Source: Bradyrhizobium sp. Ce-3
GTDB lineage: Bacteria > Pseudomonadota > Alphaproteobacteria > Rhizobiales > Xanthobacteraceae
Length of the DNA: 64,000 nt
NCBI RefSeq assembly: GCF_022835695.1
Contig: NZ_BQUV01000001.1
Coordinates: 496,001 to 560,000 of the forward strand
Direction of reading: 5' to 3'
A program made the translations under genes and the position numbers. A model generated the notes under the pieces. It saw only the letters and a program-made list of their open reading frames with translations. It ran no database searches and had not been told where the DNA came from. Shown here piece after piece: positions 9,683 to 18,364 of the stretch. Within the stretch, counting starts at the first letter, position 1. Every line of letters begins with the position of its first letter.

Positions 9683-10649
9683 GGTTTTGAAGCCGGGTCT
9701 TGCGACCACCGTGCAGGACCTCGGTCGTCCCGGCTATTATCACATCGGCATCCCGCTCTCCGGCGGCATGGACCGTCACGCGCTCGCCGCCGCCAATTTG
9801 CTGGTCGGCAACGAGGCAGGCGCCGCCGTCCTCGAAGCCGTGTTCATGGGACCCGAGCTCGAATTCACTGCCGACGCGACCGTCGCGGTCACCGGCGCGG
9901 AGCTGCCGCCGAAACTCGACGGCGAGCCGCGCGAGGGCTGGACCAGCTTCAAGGTCAAGCGCGGCCAGATTCTCTCGTTCGACTTCCTCAAGCAGGGCGC
10001 GCGCGGCTACATCGCGGTCGCCGGCGGCATCGATGTGCCGGTGGTGCTCGGATCGCGCTCGACCTACGCGCTCGGCGCGCTCGGCGGCTTCAAGGGCCGC
10101 AAGCTCGAGGCCGGCGATGAACTGCCGGTCGGCCATGCCGCCGCGACGGGCAAGGACGGCCGCACCGTCGCCAGGGATTTGCGTGGGCAACCGGCGGGGA
10201 TGCCGACGGAGTTGCGCGCCATGCCCGGACTCTATTGGCACCGCATCACCGAGGCGGCCGGCAACGGCTTCTTCTCCGATACCTGGAAGGTCGCGCCGGA
10301 AGCGGACCGCATCGGCTATCGCTTCAAGGGCGGCAAGCCGCTCGAATTTGTGCCACGCGAACCGCCCTTCGGGGCCGGCTCCGACCCGTCCAACATCACC
10401 GATGCCTGCTATCCCTATGGCTCGATCCAGGTTCCCGGCGGTACCGAGCCGATCGTGCTGCATCGTGACGCAGTCTCCGGTGGCGGCTACTTCATGGTCG
10501 GCACCGTCATCGCCGCGGACATGGATCTGATCGGCCAGCTTCAGCCCAACACGCCGGTGAAGTTCGTCAAGGTCGACATGAGCCAGGCGCTGGCGGCCCG
10601 CAAAAGCCGGTCGGAGTTGCTCGGCAGGTTGCACAGCGCACTGGCATAG
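9672..10649 (+). CDS. pxpC: 5-oxoprolinase subunit C (KipA/AHS2 family, carboxyltransferase-like)
   Basis: Protein of 325 residues from the ATG at 9672, which overlaps the end of pxpB. It is of the KipA/AHS2 family, often annotated as biotin-dependent carboxyltransferase. Motifs seen are VLKPGLATTVQDLGRPGYYHIGIP at the N-terminus (only part quoted is conserved: VQDLGRPG), SGGMDRHALAAANLLVGN, and AVAGGIDVPVVLGSRSTY in the middle. It completes the PxpB-PxpC heteromer and ends the operon. A 209-base gap follows before the second LysR gene. The family is firm; the substrate is not. Confidence 0.9.
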   Translation: MAIRVLKPGLATTVQDLGRPGYYHIGIPLSGGMDRHALAAANLLVGNEAGAAVLEAVFMGPELEFTADATVAVTGAELPPKLDGEPREGWTSFKVKRGQILSFDFLKQGARGYIAVAGGIDVPVVLGSRSTYALGALGGFKGRKLEAGDELPVGHAAATGKDGRTVARDLRGQPAGMPTELRAMPGLYWHRITEAAGNGFFSDTWKVAPEADRIGYRFKGGKPLEFVPREPPFGAGSDPSNITDACYPYGSIQVPGGTEPIVLHRDAVSGGGYFMVGTVIAADMDLIGQLQPNTPVKFVKVDMSQALAARKSRSELLGRLHSALA

Positions 10650-10858
10650 TCGCCGGTCGTCTGCCCATTCGACAAGGACCGCGGCCGCCGATCCGGTGGC
10701 CGGGCCTGCATATCCACGCATCGCGCCGTCGGTTGCGGCCCCTCATGTCCGGAATCGGCGTCACCTTGCACTCTCCGACTGTCGGCACGGGAGTTGCAAA
10801 GAATATCGCCGGGCTGAGGAACACCGCTCATGGGTTAGGCAACATCGGAACAACCGCG

Positions 10859-11824
10859 ATGTCCGTTTCTCTGAAACAAATCCGCTACTTTGTCGCCGCC
10901 GCCGAGACCGGGCGGATCAGCCAGGCGGCGATCGACCTCAACGTCTCGCAATCCGCGGTCACCGCGGCCATTCAGCAGCTCGAAGCGACCGTCTGCGCCC
11001 GGCTGCTGGAACGCACGCCGAACGGCGTGACCGTCACCATGGAGGGCAGCCGCTTCCTGTCCCAGGGCCGTCAAATCCTCGCCACTGTCGCCGAAGCGGT
11101 GCGCAGCACGCAGATGTCCGCCGGGCCCCTGTTCGGCACGATCCGCATCGGCGTCACCTACACCGTGTCGGGCTACTTTCTGCCGCGCCACCAGATGCGC
11201 TTCCAGGCAAGCTTCCCCGGCATCACGATCGAGCTGTTCGAGGCGCCGCGCGACGTGCTTGAACGGGCGCTGGTCGATGGCGCGCTTGATCTTGCGGTGA
11301 TGCTGGTCTCGAACCTGCGCGACAATACAAAACTCAGCAGCGAGACGTTGCTGCGCTCGCCGCGCCGGCTTTGGCTTGCACCGGAGCATCCGCTGACCCG
11401 CGCCGAGCGGGTTCATCTCGCCGAGATCGCGACCTATCCCTACGTCATGCTCACCGTCGACGAAGCCAAGCACACTTCGATGCGTTATTGGAGCAACGCC
11501 GCGCTCGAACCAAAGACCGTGTTCCGGACCTCCTCGGTCGAAGCCGTGCGTTCCATGGTCGCAGGCGGCATGGGCATCGCCATTCTCTCCGACCTGATCT
11601 ACCGGCCGTGGTCACTGGAAGGACAGCGGATCGAGACCCGCATCGTCGAAGACGAGGTGCCCAGCATGGACATCGGCCTGGCCTGGCGTCGCGACACCAG
11701 GCCATCGGAAGCCGCGATGGCGTTCCGCGACTTCATGCGTTTTGCGGTGGCAGGCGTCGGGCCGGCCCGGCCTCCCGTCAGCGTCGATCATCGGCATCAG
11801 GCCGAGGAGGCAATCGAAATCTAG
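10859..11824 (+). CDS. LysR-family transcriptional regulator (paralogue of the one at 530-1450)
   Basis: LysR protein of 321 residues. The HTH lies at about residues 4-62 (LKQIRYFVAAAETGRISQAA, SQSAVTAAIQQLE) and the effector domain shares LLRSPRRLW, YVMLTVDEA, SVEAVRSMVAGGMG and YRPWSLEG with the LysR at the other end of the operon. The ATG at 10859 is chosen because the HTH starts immediately after it; an upstream in-frame ATG would add 42 unconserved residues. It is co-directional with the pxp operon, 209 bases after pxpC, and could be the last cotranscribed gene or have its own promoter. Confidence 0.88.
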   Translation: MSVSLKQIRYFVAAAETGRISQAAIDLNVSQSAVTAAIQQLEATVCARLLERTPNGVTVTMEGSRFLSQGRQILATVAEAVRSTQMSAGPLFGTIRIGVTYTVSGYFLPRHQMRFQASFPGITIELFEAPRDVLERALVDGALDLAVMLVSNLRDNTKLSSETLLRSPRRLWLAPEHPLTRAERVHLAEIATYPYVMLTVDEAKHTSMRYWSNAALEPKTVFRTSSVEAVRSMVAGGMGIAILSDLIYRPWSLEGQRIETRIVEDEVPSMDIGLAWRRDTRPSEAAMAFRDFMRFAVAGVGPARPPVSVDHRHQAEEAIEI

Positions 11825-11929
11825 AATATCTGGTTCCGTTTTATTCGACTTGACGCGGTCCGGCTGTCCTCGCCACACTTTGGCCGGGACGCGACGACCG
11901 GAGGCACAGCCGGCGGCGGGGAGTGAGAC

Positions 11930-12889
11930 ATGCAAGTCACCTACACGACCAACGACATCCCGTTGCAGAGCCGCCGCCAGTACTGGCAGGAGGTCGTCTC
12001 GAAGACGTACTACTCGCTCGACCTGCGCTTCCCGAGCACGCGCGACTTCAACGCGCGCCTCGGCGCCTGGTCGATGGGTCCGCTCTCGGTCTCGCGAAAC
12101 ATCGCCAACGGCCTGCTGTACAAGCGCCATGAGCGGCATCTGCTGAGCGAGCGGGAGGAATCCTTCCTGATCACGGTGCCCGAACTTGCCGAAATCCGTT
12201 TCGAGCAGGACGGCAAGGTCGTGCACTGCAGGCCGGGCGCGTTCCTGATCGAGCGCAGCCACCTGCCCTACGAGTTCAGCCATCAGGACCCGACGGCGCT
12301 GTGGTGTCTGAAGATCCCGAGCGCCGTGCTGCGCGCCCGTATTTCCCGCCCCGAACGTCTCGCCACGCTGCAATTCGATGCCAGCCGCAGCGTCGGGGCA
12401 CTGTTCGTCGATACGCTGCGGCTCTCCGCCGAGCGCATCGAGGAAATGGACGAGACGGCGCGCGCGATGATGGGCAAGCACCTCATCGAATTGCTCGCGA
12501 TGGCCATCGAATCCGACGACCGCGTGCTGACCGGCCACTCCTCCTCGGTGCGCAACGGCCATCTGCTGCGCTGCGAGCAATTCATCCGTGCCCGCCTCGA
12601 CGACATGCGGCTGACGCCGCAGATGATCGCCGATGGCTGTGGCATCTCGCTGCGCTACCTGCACCAGATCTTCGAGGGTGAGGGTCTGACCGTCTGCGCC
12701 TACATCCGCAACCAGCGGCTGTCGATGTGCGACGCCCTGCTGCGCGATGCGAGCTGCCGCAAGAGCATTTCGGAAATCGCCTATCAATGTGGCTTTGCCG
12801 ACCAGGCACAGTTCAGCCGCAACTATCGCGGCCGGTTCGGTTGCACCCCGAGCGAAGCGCGCGCGACGTCGCGCGCCGTCAACAGCTGA
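11930..12889 (+). CDS. AraC-family transcriptional regulator
   Basis: Regulator of 319 residues. The N-terminal two-thirds is an AraC-binding-like cupin domain (YTTNDIPLQSRRQYWQEVVS at its start, VHCRPGAFLIERSHLPYEFS in the barrel). The C-terminal 100 residues form the double HTH of the AraC family (ISLRYLHQIFEGEGLTVCAY, then ISEIAYQCGFADQAQFSRNY and GCTPSEAR). The ATG at 11930 has a GGGGAG site upstream. It lies 206 bases before hyuA on the same strand and is the obvious local activator for the hyuAB-transporter-hydroxylase set; that control is inference. Confidence 0.9.
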   Translation: MQVTYTTNDIPLQSRRQYWQEVVSKTYYSLDLRFPSTRDFNARLGAWSMGPLSVSRNIANGLLYKRHERHLLSEREESFLITVPELAEIRFEQDGKVVHCRPGAFLIERSHLPYEFSHQDPTALWCLKIPSAVLRARISRPERLATLQFDASRSVGALFVDTLRLSAERIEEMDETARAMMGKHLIELLAMAIESDDRVLTGHSSSVRNGHLLRCEQFIRARLDDMRLTPQMIADGCGISLRYLHQIFEGEGLTVCAYIRNQRLSMCDALLRDASCRKSISEIAYQCGFADQAQFSRNYRGRFGCTPSEARATSRAVNS

Positions 12890-13095
12890 ACCCGGTATCG
12901 GTACCGCAGCGACCTGATCCCCGACCTGATCGCTTCATCTGATCGTTGACCTGACTGCTTCTTGGGCAGCCCGCCGCCGCTCCGGGCAGGCATGGCGGTT
13001 CGCTCTCTCGCACAAATCTTCCTGCACTCAGCGTCAAGAAGGCGGGCCGCCGTTCTGCCTAAGATCGGCGAAACGCTTGTTCGAAAGGAAGACGC

Positions 13096-15123
13096 ATGGT
13101 GCAGACCCTTCGTGTGGCCGTCGACGTCGGCGGCACCTTCACCGACATCTGCATCATGGACGAGACGACCGGTCGCGTCCGCATCGAGAAGACCTCCTCG
13201 ACGCGCGATCCGATCGAAGGGATCATGGGCGGCGTCTCCAAGGCGGGAATCGATCTCTCCAAGGTCGCGCTGTTCTCGCACGGCACCACGATTGCCACCA
13301 ACGCCCTGATCACGCGCCGCCTGCCCCGCACCGCCGTGGTCACGACCAAGGGGTTCCGCGACGTCATCGAGATCCGGCGCGCCAACAAGGAAGACCTCTG
13401 GGACACCTACAAGGACGTTGTCCGGCCCTATGTGCCGCGGCGCGACCGCCTCACCGTTCCCGAGCGGGTCGATGCCGGCGGCAAGGTGATCGAGCCGCTA
13501 GACGTCGAAGCCGCGCGCGACGTTGCCCGCATTCTCAAGCGCCGCGGCGTCGCAGCCGTCGCCGTCTGCTTCATGAACGCCTATCTCAACGGCGCCAATG
13601 AGCGCGCCATGCGCGACATCCTGCTGGCGGAGATGCCCGACATTCCGGTGTCGATCTCCTCGCAGGTGCTTCCCGAGATCTTCGAGCATGAGCGGTTCTC
13701 GACCACGGTCGCCAATGCCGTCGTCAGCCCGGTGGTCGTCAACTACACGAGCCGGCTCGGCGAACGGCTCGCCGATGAAGGCTATACCCGCGATCTGCTG
13801 CTGCTGCACACCGGCGGCGGCGTCATGACGCCGGCCAGCGTGAAGGATTTTGCCGCCCGCCTCGCCGGCTCCGGCATCGCCGCCGGCGCCATCGCCAGCC
13901 GCCATATCGCGGGCCTGTGCGGTTTCCCCAATTCGATCGGCCTCGACATGGGCGGCACGTCCACCGACGTGTCGCTGGCCTATGAGGGGCAGTCGCGGAT
14001 CACCAAGGACTGGCACATCGAATTCGGCTATCCGATCCGCTTCGCCTCGATCGAGGTGCTCACCATCGGTGCCGGCGGCGGCTCGCTGGCCTGGACGGAT
14101 CCAGCCGGCTCGCTGCGCAACGGCCCGCAATCGGCCGGCGCCCACCCCGGACCGGCCTGCTACGGCAACGGCAACACGCAGCCGACCAACACCGACGCCA
14201 ATGTGACGCTGGGCCGGCTCGGCACCGACCTCGCCGGCGGCAAGGTGAAGCTCGACCCCGCATTGGCCGAGCAGGCGGTCGAAGACGGCGTTGCAAAGCC
14301 GTTCGGCCTCGGCCTGCATGAAGCCGCGGACGCGATCGTCAAGGTCGCCAATGCCAACATGTCGGATGCGGTGCGGCTGATCTCGATCAGCCGCGGCTAT
14401 GATCCGCGCGACTTTGCGCTGGTGGCATTTGGCGGTGCCGGCGCGCTGCATGGCGTCGATGTCGCGCGCGAGCTGGCGATTCCCGTCGTGATCGTGCCGC
14501 TCAATCCCGGCGTGACCTCGGCGCTCGGATGCCTGCTCGTCGACATGCAGCACGATTTCTCGCAGAGCTGCATGGTCGACGCCGCGGAGGCCGACGCTGC
14601 CGAGATCGAGGCGCAGTTCGCGGAGCTTGAGACGGCAGCCCTTGCGCGGCTGACGCATGAGGGCGTCGCGCAGACGGACATCGTGCTGCAGCGGACGATC
14701 GACATGATGTATCGCGGCCAATGGCGGTCGCTCGCCGTGAACGCGCCACGGCCGATCGGCGCGATTGCCGATCTGGTGCAGAGCTTCCACGCCGAGCACC
14801 ACCGCGAATACAATTTCCGCCGCGACAGCGCGCCGGTCAGCTTCTTCCGCCTCAACCTGAAGGCGGTCGGCGTGGTTCCGAAGGCTGAATTCGCCGTTCA
14901 CGAGCCGACCGGGACTAGCCCCGAACCGGTCGGCCGCCGCAGGGTCTGGTTCGACGGCAGCGGGCTCGATACGCCCGTCTATCAGCGCGACGACCTGCCC
15001 TGCGGCTTCTCCTTCCAGGGCCCCGCGATCATCGAACAGGTCGATGCCACGACCGTCGTGCCGCCCGGAGCCAGCGCCGAGGTCGACAAATATCTCAACA
15101 TCATCATCCGCGTGAAGGAGTGA
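13096..15123 (+). CDS. hyuA: hydantoinase/oxoprolinase subunit A family protein
   Basis: Protein of 675 residues of the N-methylhydantoinase A / 5-oxoprolinase family, which uses ATP to open cyclic amides. The N-terminal actin-like nucleotide fold starts AVDVGGTFTDICIMDE. Later come HGTTIATNALITRR, LDMGGTSTDVSLAYEG, TIGAGGGSLAWTDPAG and AFGGAGALHGVDVARELAI, all in the expected order. It starts after AAGGAAG and is three bases from hyuB. It needs HyuB to be active. The substrate could be a hydantoin, 5-oxoproline or a lactam produced by the molybdenum hydroxylase encoded downstream. Confidence 0.92.
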   Translation: MVQTLRVAVDVGGTFTDICIMDETTGRVRIEKTSSTRDPIEGIMGGVSKAGIDLSKVALFSHGTTIATNALITRRLPRTAVVTTKGFRDVIEIRRANKEDLWDTYKDVVRPYVPRRDRLTVPERVDAGGKVIEPLDVEAARDVARILKRRGVAAVAVCFMNAYLNGANERAMRDILLAEMPDIPVSISSQVLPEIFEHERFSTTVANAVVSPVVVNYTSRLGERLADEGYTRDLLLLHTGGGVMTPASVKDFAARLAGSGIAAGAIASRHIAGLCGFPNSIGLDMGGTSTDVSLAYEGQSRITKDWHIEFGYPIRFASIEVLTIGAGGGSLAWTDPAGSLRNGPQSAGAHPGPACYGNGNTQPTNTDANVTLGRLGTDLAGGKVKLDPALAEQAVEDGVAKPFGLGLHEAADAIVKVANANMSDAVRLISISRGYDPRDFALVAFGGAGALHGVDVARELAIPVVIVPLNPGVTSALGCLLVDMQHDFSQSCMVDAAEADAAEIEAQFAELETAALARLTHEGVAQTDIVLQRTIDMMYRGQWRSLAVNAPRPIGAIADLVQSFHAEHHREYNFRRDSAPVSFFRLNLKAVGVVPKAEFAVHEPTGTSPEPVGRRRVWFDGSGLDTPVYQRDDLPCGFSFQGPAIIEQVDATTVVPPGASAEVDKYLNIIIRVKE

Positions 15124-15126
15124 ACC

Positions 15127-17088
15127 ATGACCGGAGCCCTTCCGCTCGATCCCGTCACCTTCGAGGTGCTGAAGAATTCCTTCATCACCAGCGTCGACCA
15201 GATGGGCGAGCAGGTCTTAAGGACCTGCTACTCCTTCGTGATCTACAACCGCGACTTCTCGAGCGCGCTGCACGACGCCAATGGCGAATGCGCGGCGCAA
15301 GGCAACCAGGATATCGCCGTCCATGTCGGCACCCTGCATTTCACCTGCAAGGACGTCATGCGCCATTTCGAAGGCGACATGCATGAGGGCGACGTGTTCG
15401 CGATCAATGATCCCTATGCCGGCGGCACGCACTTTTCCGACGTGCGGCTGATCCGTCCGATCTTTGCCGACGGCAAGATCATCGCCTTCAGCCAGTCCAA
15501 CGGGCACTGGTCGGACGTCGGCGGAAGCGTGCCGGGATCGTTCGACGTCGCCGCCCGCGAGATGTTCCGCGAGGGCCTGCGCATCACACCGGTCCGCCTG
15601 TTCGACAAGAATGGCCTGCGCAAGGACGTCGCGCATCTGATCGCCTCCAACACCCGCGATCCGGCCTCGATCATCGGCGATATCCAGGCCCAGGCCGAAG
15701 CGACCGCCGTGTGCGAACGCGAGATCCTGCGCCTGGTCGGCAAATACGGCCGCGACACCGTCGAGACCGGACTTGCCGCCGTCCAGGACTATGTCGAGCG
15801 CTCGGCGCGCCAGCGCATCGCAGCGCTGCCTGACGGCGAATGGGAAACCGTCGACTTCATCGACCGCGATCCGGCCGGCGGCGAAGGCATGATCCCGATC
15901 CGCATCAAGATGACGATCAAGGGTGACCGCGCGATCTACGACTTCACCGGCAGCCATCCGACCATCGGCTCGATCTACAACTCGGCGTTCGGCGCAACCT
16001 TCTCGGCTGTCGCCGCCGGCATGAAGACCTTCTTCCCCGACCTGCCGCTCAATTCCGGCTTCTACCGCTGCTTCGAGATCATCGCGCCCGAAGGCTCGAT
16101 CGTCGATGCCAAATGGCCGATCGCAGTCACCGGCTTCCTGATGCCGTTCGAGAAGATCATGAACTCGATCTACGAGATGTGGTCGAAGCTGATGCCGGAG
16201 CGCGCGCTCGCCTGCGCCTTCAATCTCGAATATCTGCTCACCGGCGGTCTCGATGCTCGGAGCCCCGACAAGCCGATCTTCATGTTCTACGACTGGCTGC
16301 CCGGCGGCTGGGGCGGACGCAACGGCAAGGACGGCAGCAATGTCACGACCGCCTGCTTCGGCACCGGCCTGATGTCGCAGCCGGTCGAAGGCCAGGAGCG
16401 CGCCAACCCGATCCTGACCACCGAATGCGAGATCCTGAAGGACTCGCCCGGCCCCGGCAAATGGCGCGGCGGCGCCGGCGTGGTCAAGACGTCGCGAATG
16501 CTCCAGGCCGAGAAGACCGTGATCTCCTATATCTGCGACCGCGAGCGCGCCATCGTGTGGGGCATCGAAGGTGGCCTGCCATCCATGCCGCACGGCCTGA
16601 CCCTGAGGCGCGCCGGCAGCGCGGCGGAGGAGCGGCTCGGCTCGATCTTCTCGGATGTCCCGATCGGCGAAGGCGACGTCTTCTCGCGCCCGACCGCCGG
16701 CGGCGGCGGCTTCGGCGACCCGCTGGAGCGCGATCCGAATCTGGTGATCGAGGATATCAAGGACGACTATGTCTCGGTCGAGCGCGCCGCCAAGGACTAC
16801 GGCGTCGTGGTGCACACCATCGACGCCGAGCTCTGCAGTTACGAGGTCGACAAGGTCGCGACCGAGGCGCTCCGTCGCAAGATCCGCTCCGAACGCGTGG
16901 CCAATGTCCGGCTCGATCCGGAGGTCGTGGCGCAGCGTTACCGCAACGGAGCGATCAATGCGCTCGACGTGATCCGCAGTCACGCCGTGATCCTCGACTG
17001 GGGCACCGGCGCCCTGCTTCCCGAATCCACCCGCCAATTCCGCGAAGCCTTCGAGCGGCGCTCGGTCGCGATGTGGAAGGCGGGCTGA
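15127..17088 (+). CDS. hyuB: hydantoinase/oxoprolinase subunit B family protein
   Basis: Protein of 653 residues, the partner of HyuA. The N-terminal segment DPVTFEVLKNSFITSVDQMG and the following NDPYAGGTHFSDV, FSQSNGHWSDVGGSVPGSF and FAGAT-like FGATFSAVAAGMKTFFP blocks are typical of hydantoinase B. The C-terminal glycine-rich PTAGGGGFGDPLERDP is the usual family end, followed by about 110 further residues. HyuA and HyuB together hydrolyse an amide ring bond at the cost of ATP. A GC hairpin follows the gene, then the binding-protein gene of the importer. Confidence 0.92.
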   Translation: MTGALPLDPVTFEVLKNSFITSVDQMGEQVLRTCYSFVIYNRDFSSALHDANGECAAQGNQDIAVHVGTLHFTCKDVMRHFEGDMHEGDVFAINDPYAGGTHFSDVRLIRPIFADGKIIAFSQSNGHWSDVGGSVPGSFDVAAREMFREGLRITPVRLFDKNGLRKDVAHLIASNTRDPASIIGDIQAQAEATAVCEREILRLVGKYGRDTVETGLAAVQDYVERSARQRIAALPDGEWETVDFIDRDPAGGEGMIPIRIKMTIKGDRAIYDFTGSHPTIGSIYNSAFGATFSAVAAGMKTFFPDLPLNSGFYRCFEIIAPEGSIVDAKWPIAVTGFLMPFEKIMNSIYEMWSKLMPERALACAFNLEYLLTGGLDARSPDKPIFMFYDWLPGGWGGRNGKDGSNVTTACFGTGLMSQPVEGQERANPILTTECEILKDSPGPGKWRGGAGVVKTSRMLQAEKTVISYICDRERAIVWGIEGGLPSMPHGLTLRRAGSAAEERLGSIFSDVPIGEGDVFSRPTAGGGGFGDPLERDPNLVIEDIKDDYVSVERAAKDYGVVVHTIDAELCSYEVDKVATEALRRKIRSERVANVRLDPEVVAQRYRNGAINALDVIRSHAVILDWGTGALLPESTRQFREAFERRSVAMWKAG

Positions 17089-17103
17089 TCGTCATCGGAA
17101 TTC

Positions 17104-17123
17104 GCTCCGCCCGCAGGCGGAGC
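17104..17123 (+). terminator. stem-loop after hyuB
   Basis: A perfect 8-bp stem, GCTCCGCC (17104-17111) and GGCGGAGC (17116-17123), closes a CGCA loop 16 bases after the hyuB stop. No T-run follows. It may partly terminate or stabilise the hyuAB message before the downstream binding-protein gene. Confidence 0.55.
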
Positions 17124-17192
17124 GGTCGGTGCGCCAAAGAGGACTCCGAGCCGTCATCTCACCCCTTTCATTCAAACCACGAGGATTGCGCT

Positions 17193-18299
17193 ATGACGAA
17201 CACGACGTGCCTTTCTTCCAGCCGGCCGTGGCCGATCCGCCCCGCGCTCGGCATGGCCGCGGCGCTCGCCCTTGCCGGCGCCGCCACGCCGGCGACCGCG
17301 GGCGCCGAGACACCGTGGTTTCCGATGAAGATTTACGATGCGTCATCCGGCACGCCGAAGCCGGCGGACTACACGCCGCTGCCGAAGGCCGAGAAGCCCT
17401 ACAAGCTCTGTGTGCTGTTTCCGCACATGAAGGACAGTTTCTGGGTCGCCGTCGCCTACGGCATCGTGAAGCAGGCCGAGGCGATGAACGTCAACATGAA
17501 CCTCTACGAGGCCGGAGGTTACGAGAACCTGCCCAAGCAGCTGTCGCAATTCGACGACTGCATGGCGAGCGGACCGGACGCGATCATCGTCGGCGCGATT
17601 TCCGGCGCGGGCCTCAGCAAGAAGTTCGAGGAGGCCAAGGCCAAGGGCGTTCCGGTGGTCGGCGTCACCAATCCGCTGCCGCCGAATGCGCTGCCCGCGG
17701 CCAATTACGTCGACTTCGTCGCCATGGGTGAGGTCACCGGCGAAGGCCTGCTGGCGCAGACCAAGCCCGGCGACAAGCTCAACATCGTGACGTTTCCCGG
17801 TCCGGCCGGCTCCGGCTGGGCAGAGTCGTTCAACGAAGGCTTCAAGAAGGCCGTCGCCAAGAACCCCAACGCCAAGATATTGGCCGAGAAGTTCGGCGAC
17901 TCCGGCGTCGCCGTGCAGCTTCAGCTCATTCAGGACGCATTGCAGGCCTATCCCAGCATGAATGTGATCTGGGGCACCGCCCCTACCGCCGAAGCCGCCA
18001 TCGGCGCCGTCGCCGAGGCCGGCCGAAGCGATCTGAAGATCGTGTCGTCCTACGAGAACCAGGCCATGCTCGACGCGCTGAACCGCGGCGACATCCTCGC
18101 CTTCGCAACCCAATATCCGGTCGGCGAAGGCGCCATCGCGATCGACCAGGCGGTGCGTCTGATCGAGAAGAAGCCGGTCGTGAGTCTCGTCCAGCCGGTG
18201 GCCGCCGTCATCGACAAGACCACCGTGCCGAAACTGCAGATGGATCTCGTGCTGGCGCCGGCAAGCTGGACGCCGGTCTACTCGGTCAAGGCCAAATAA
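17193..18299 (+). CDS. TorT-like periplasmic sugar-type binding protein
   Basis: Periplasmic protein of 368 residues from the ATG at 17193. The signal peptide runs to about residue 42 (hydrophobic stretch ALGMAAALALAGAATPATA, then GAETP). The mature N-terminus, PWFPMKIYD, followed by YKLCVLFPHMKDSFWVAVAYG, is strikingly like TorT, the periplasmic partner of the TMAO sensor TorS, and the rest is a type 1 sugar-binding fold. No torS, torR or TMAO reductase gene is nearby; instead it heads an ABC importer with an RbsA-like ATPase and two permeases. I therefore call it the importer's binding protein. The ligand is unknown. Confidence 0.85.
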   Translation: MTNTTCLSSSRPWPIRPALGMAAALALAGAATPATAGAETPWFPMKIYDASSGTPKPADYTPLPKAEKPYKLCVLFPHMKDSFWVAVAYGIVKQAEAMNVNMNLYEAGGYENLPKQLSQFDDCMASGPDAIIVGAISGAGLSKKFEEAKAKGVPVVGVTNPLPPNALPAANYVDFVAMGEVTGEGLLAQTKPGDKLNIVTFPGPAGSGWAESFNEGFKKAVAKNPNAKILAEKFGDSGVAVQLQLIQDALQAYPSMNVIWGTAPTAEAAIGAVAEAGRSDLKIVSSYENQAMLDALNRGDILAFATQYPVGEGAIAIDQAVRLIEKKPVVSLVQPVAAVIDKTTVPKLQMDLVLAPASWTPVYSVKAK

Positions 18300-18317
18300 G
18301 CCGGTCCGAACCGCCAC

Positions 18318-18337
18318 GGCGGGAGCGCGCTCCCGCC
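18318..18337 (+). terminator. 20-bp perfect palindrome after the binding-protein gene
   Basis: GGCGGGAGCG followed by its exact inverted copy lies 18 bases after the binding-protein stop and 28 bases before the ATPase start codon. As RNA it would form a very stable hairpin. The position matches the hairpin at 6257-6305 in the other importer operon, consistent with an mRNA-stability or attenuation element that raises binding protein over the membrane components. Confidence 0.55.
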
Positions 18338-18364
18338 TGCACGTCCACGCCCCCGGAGAAGCTG

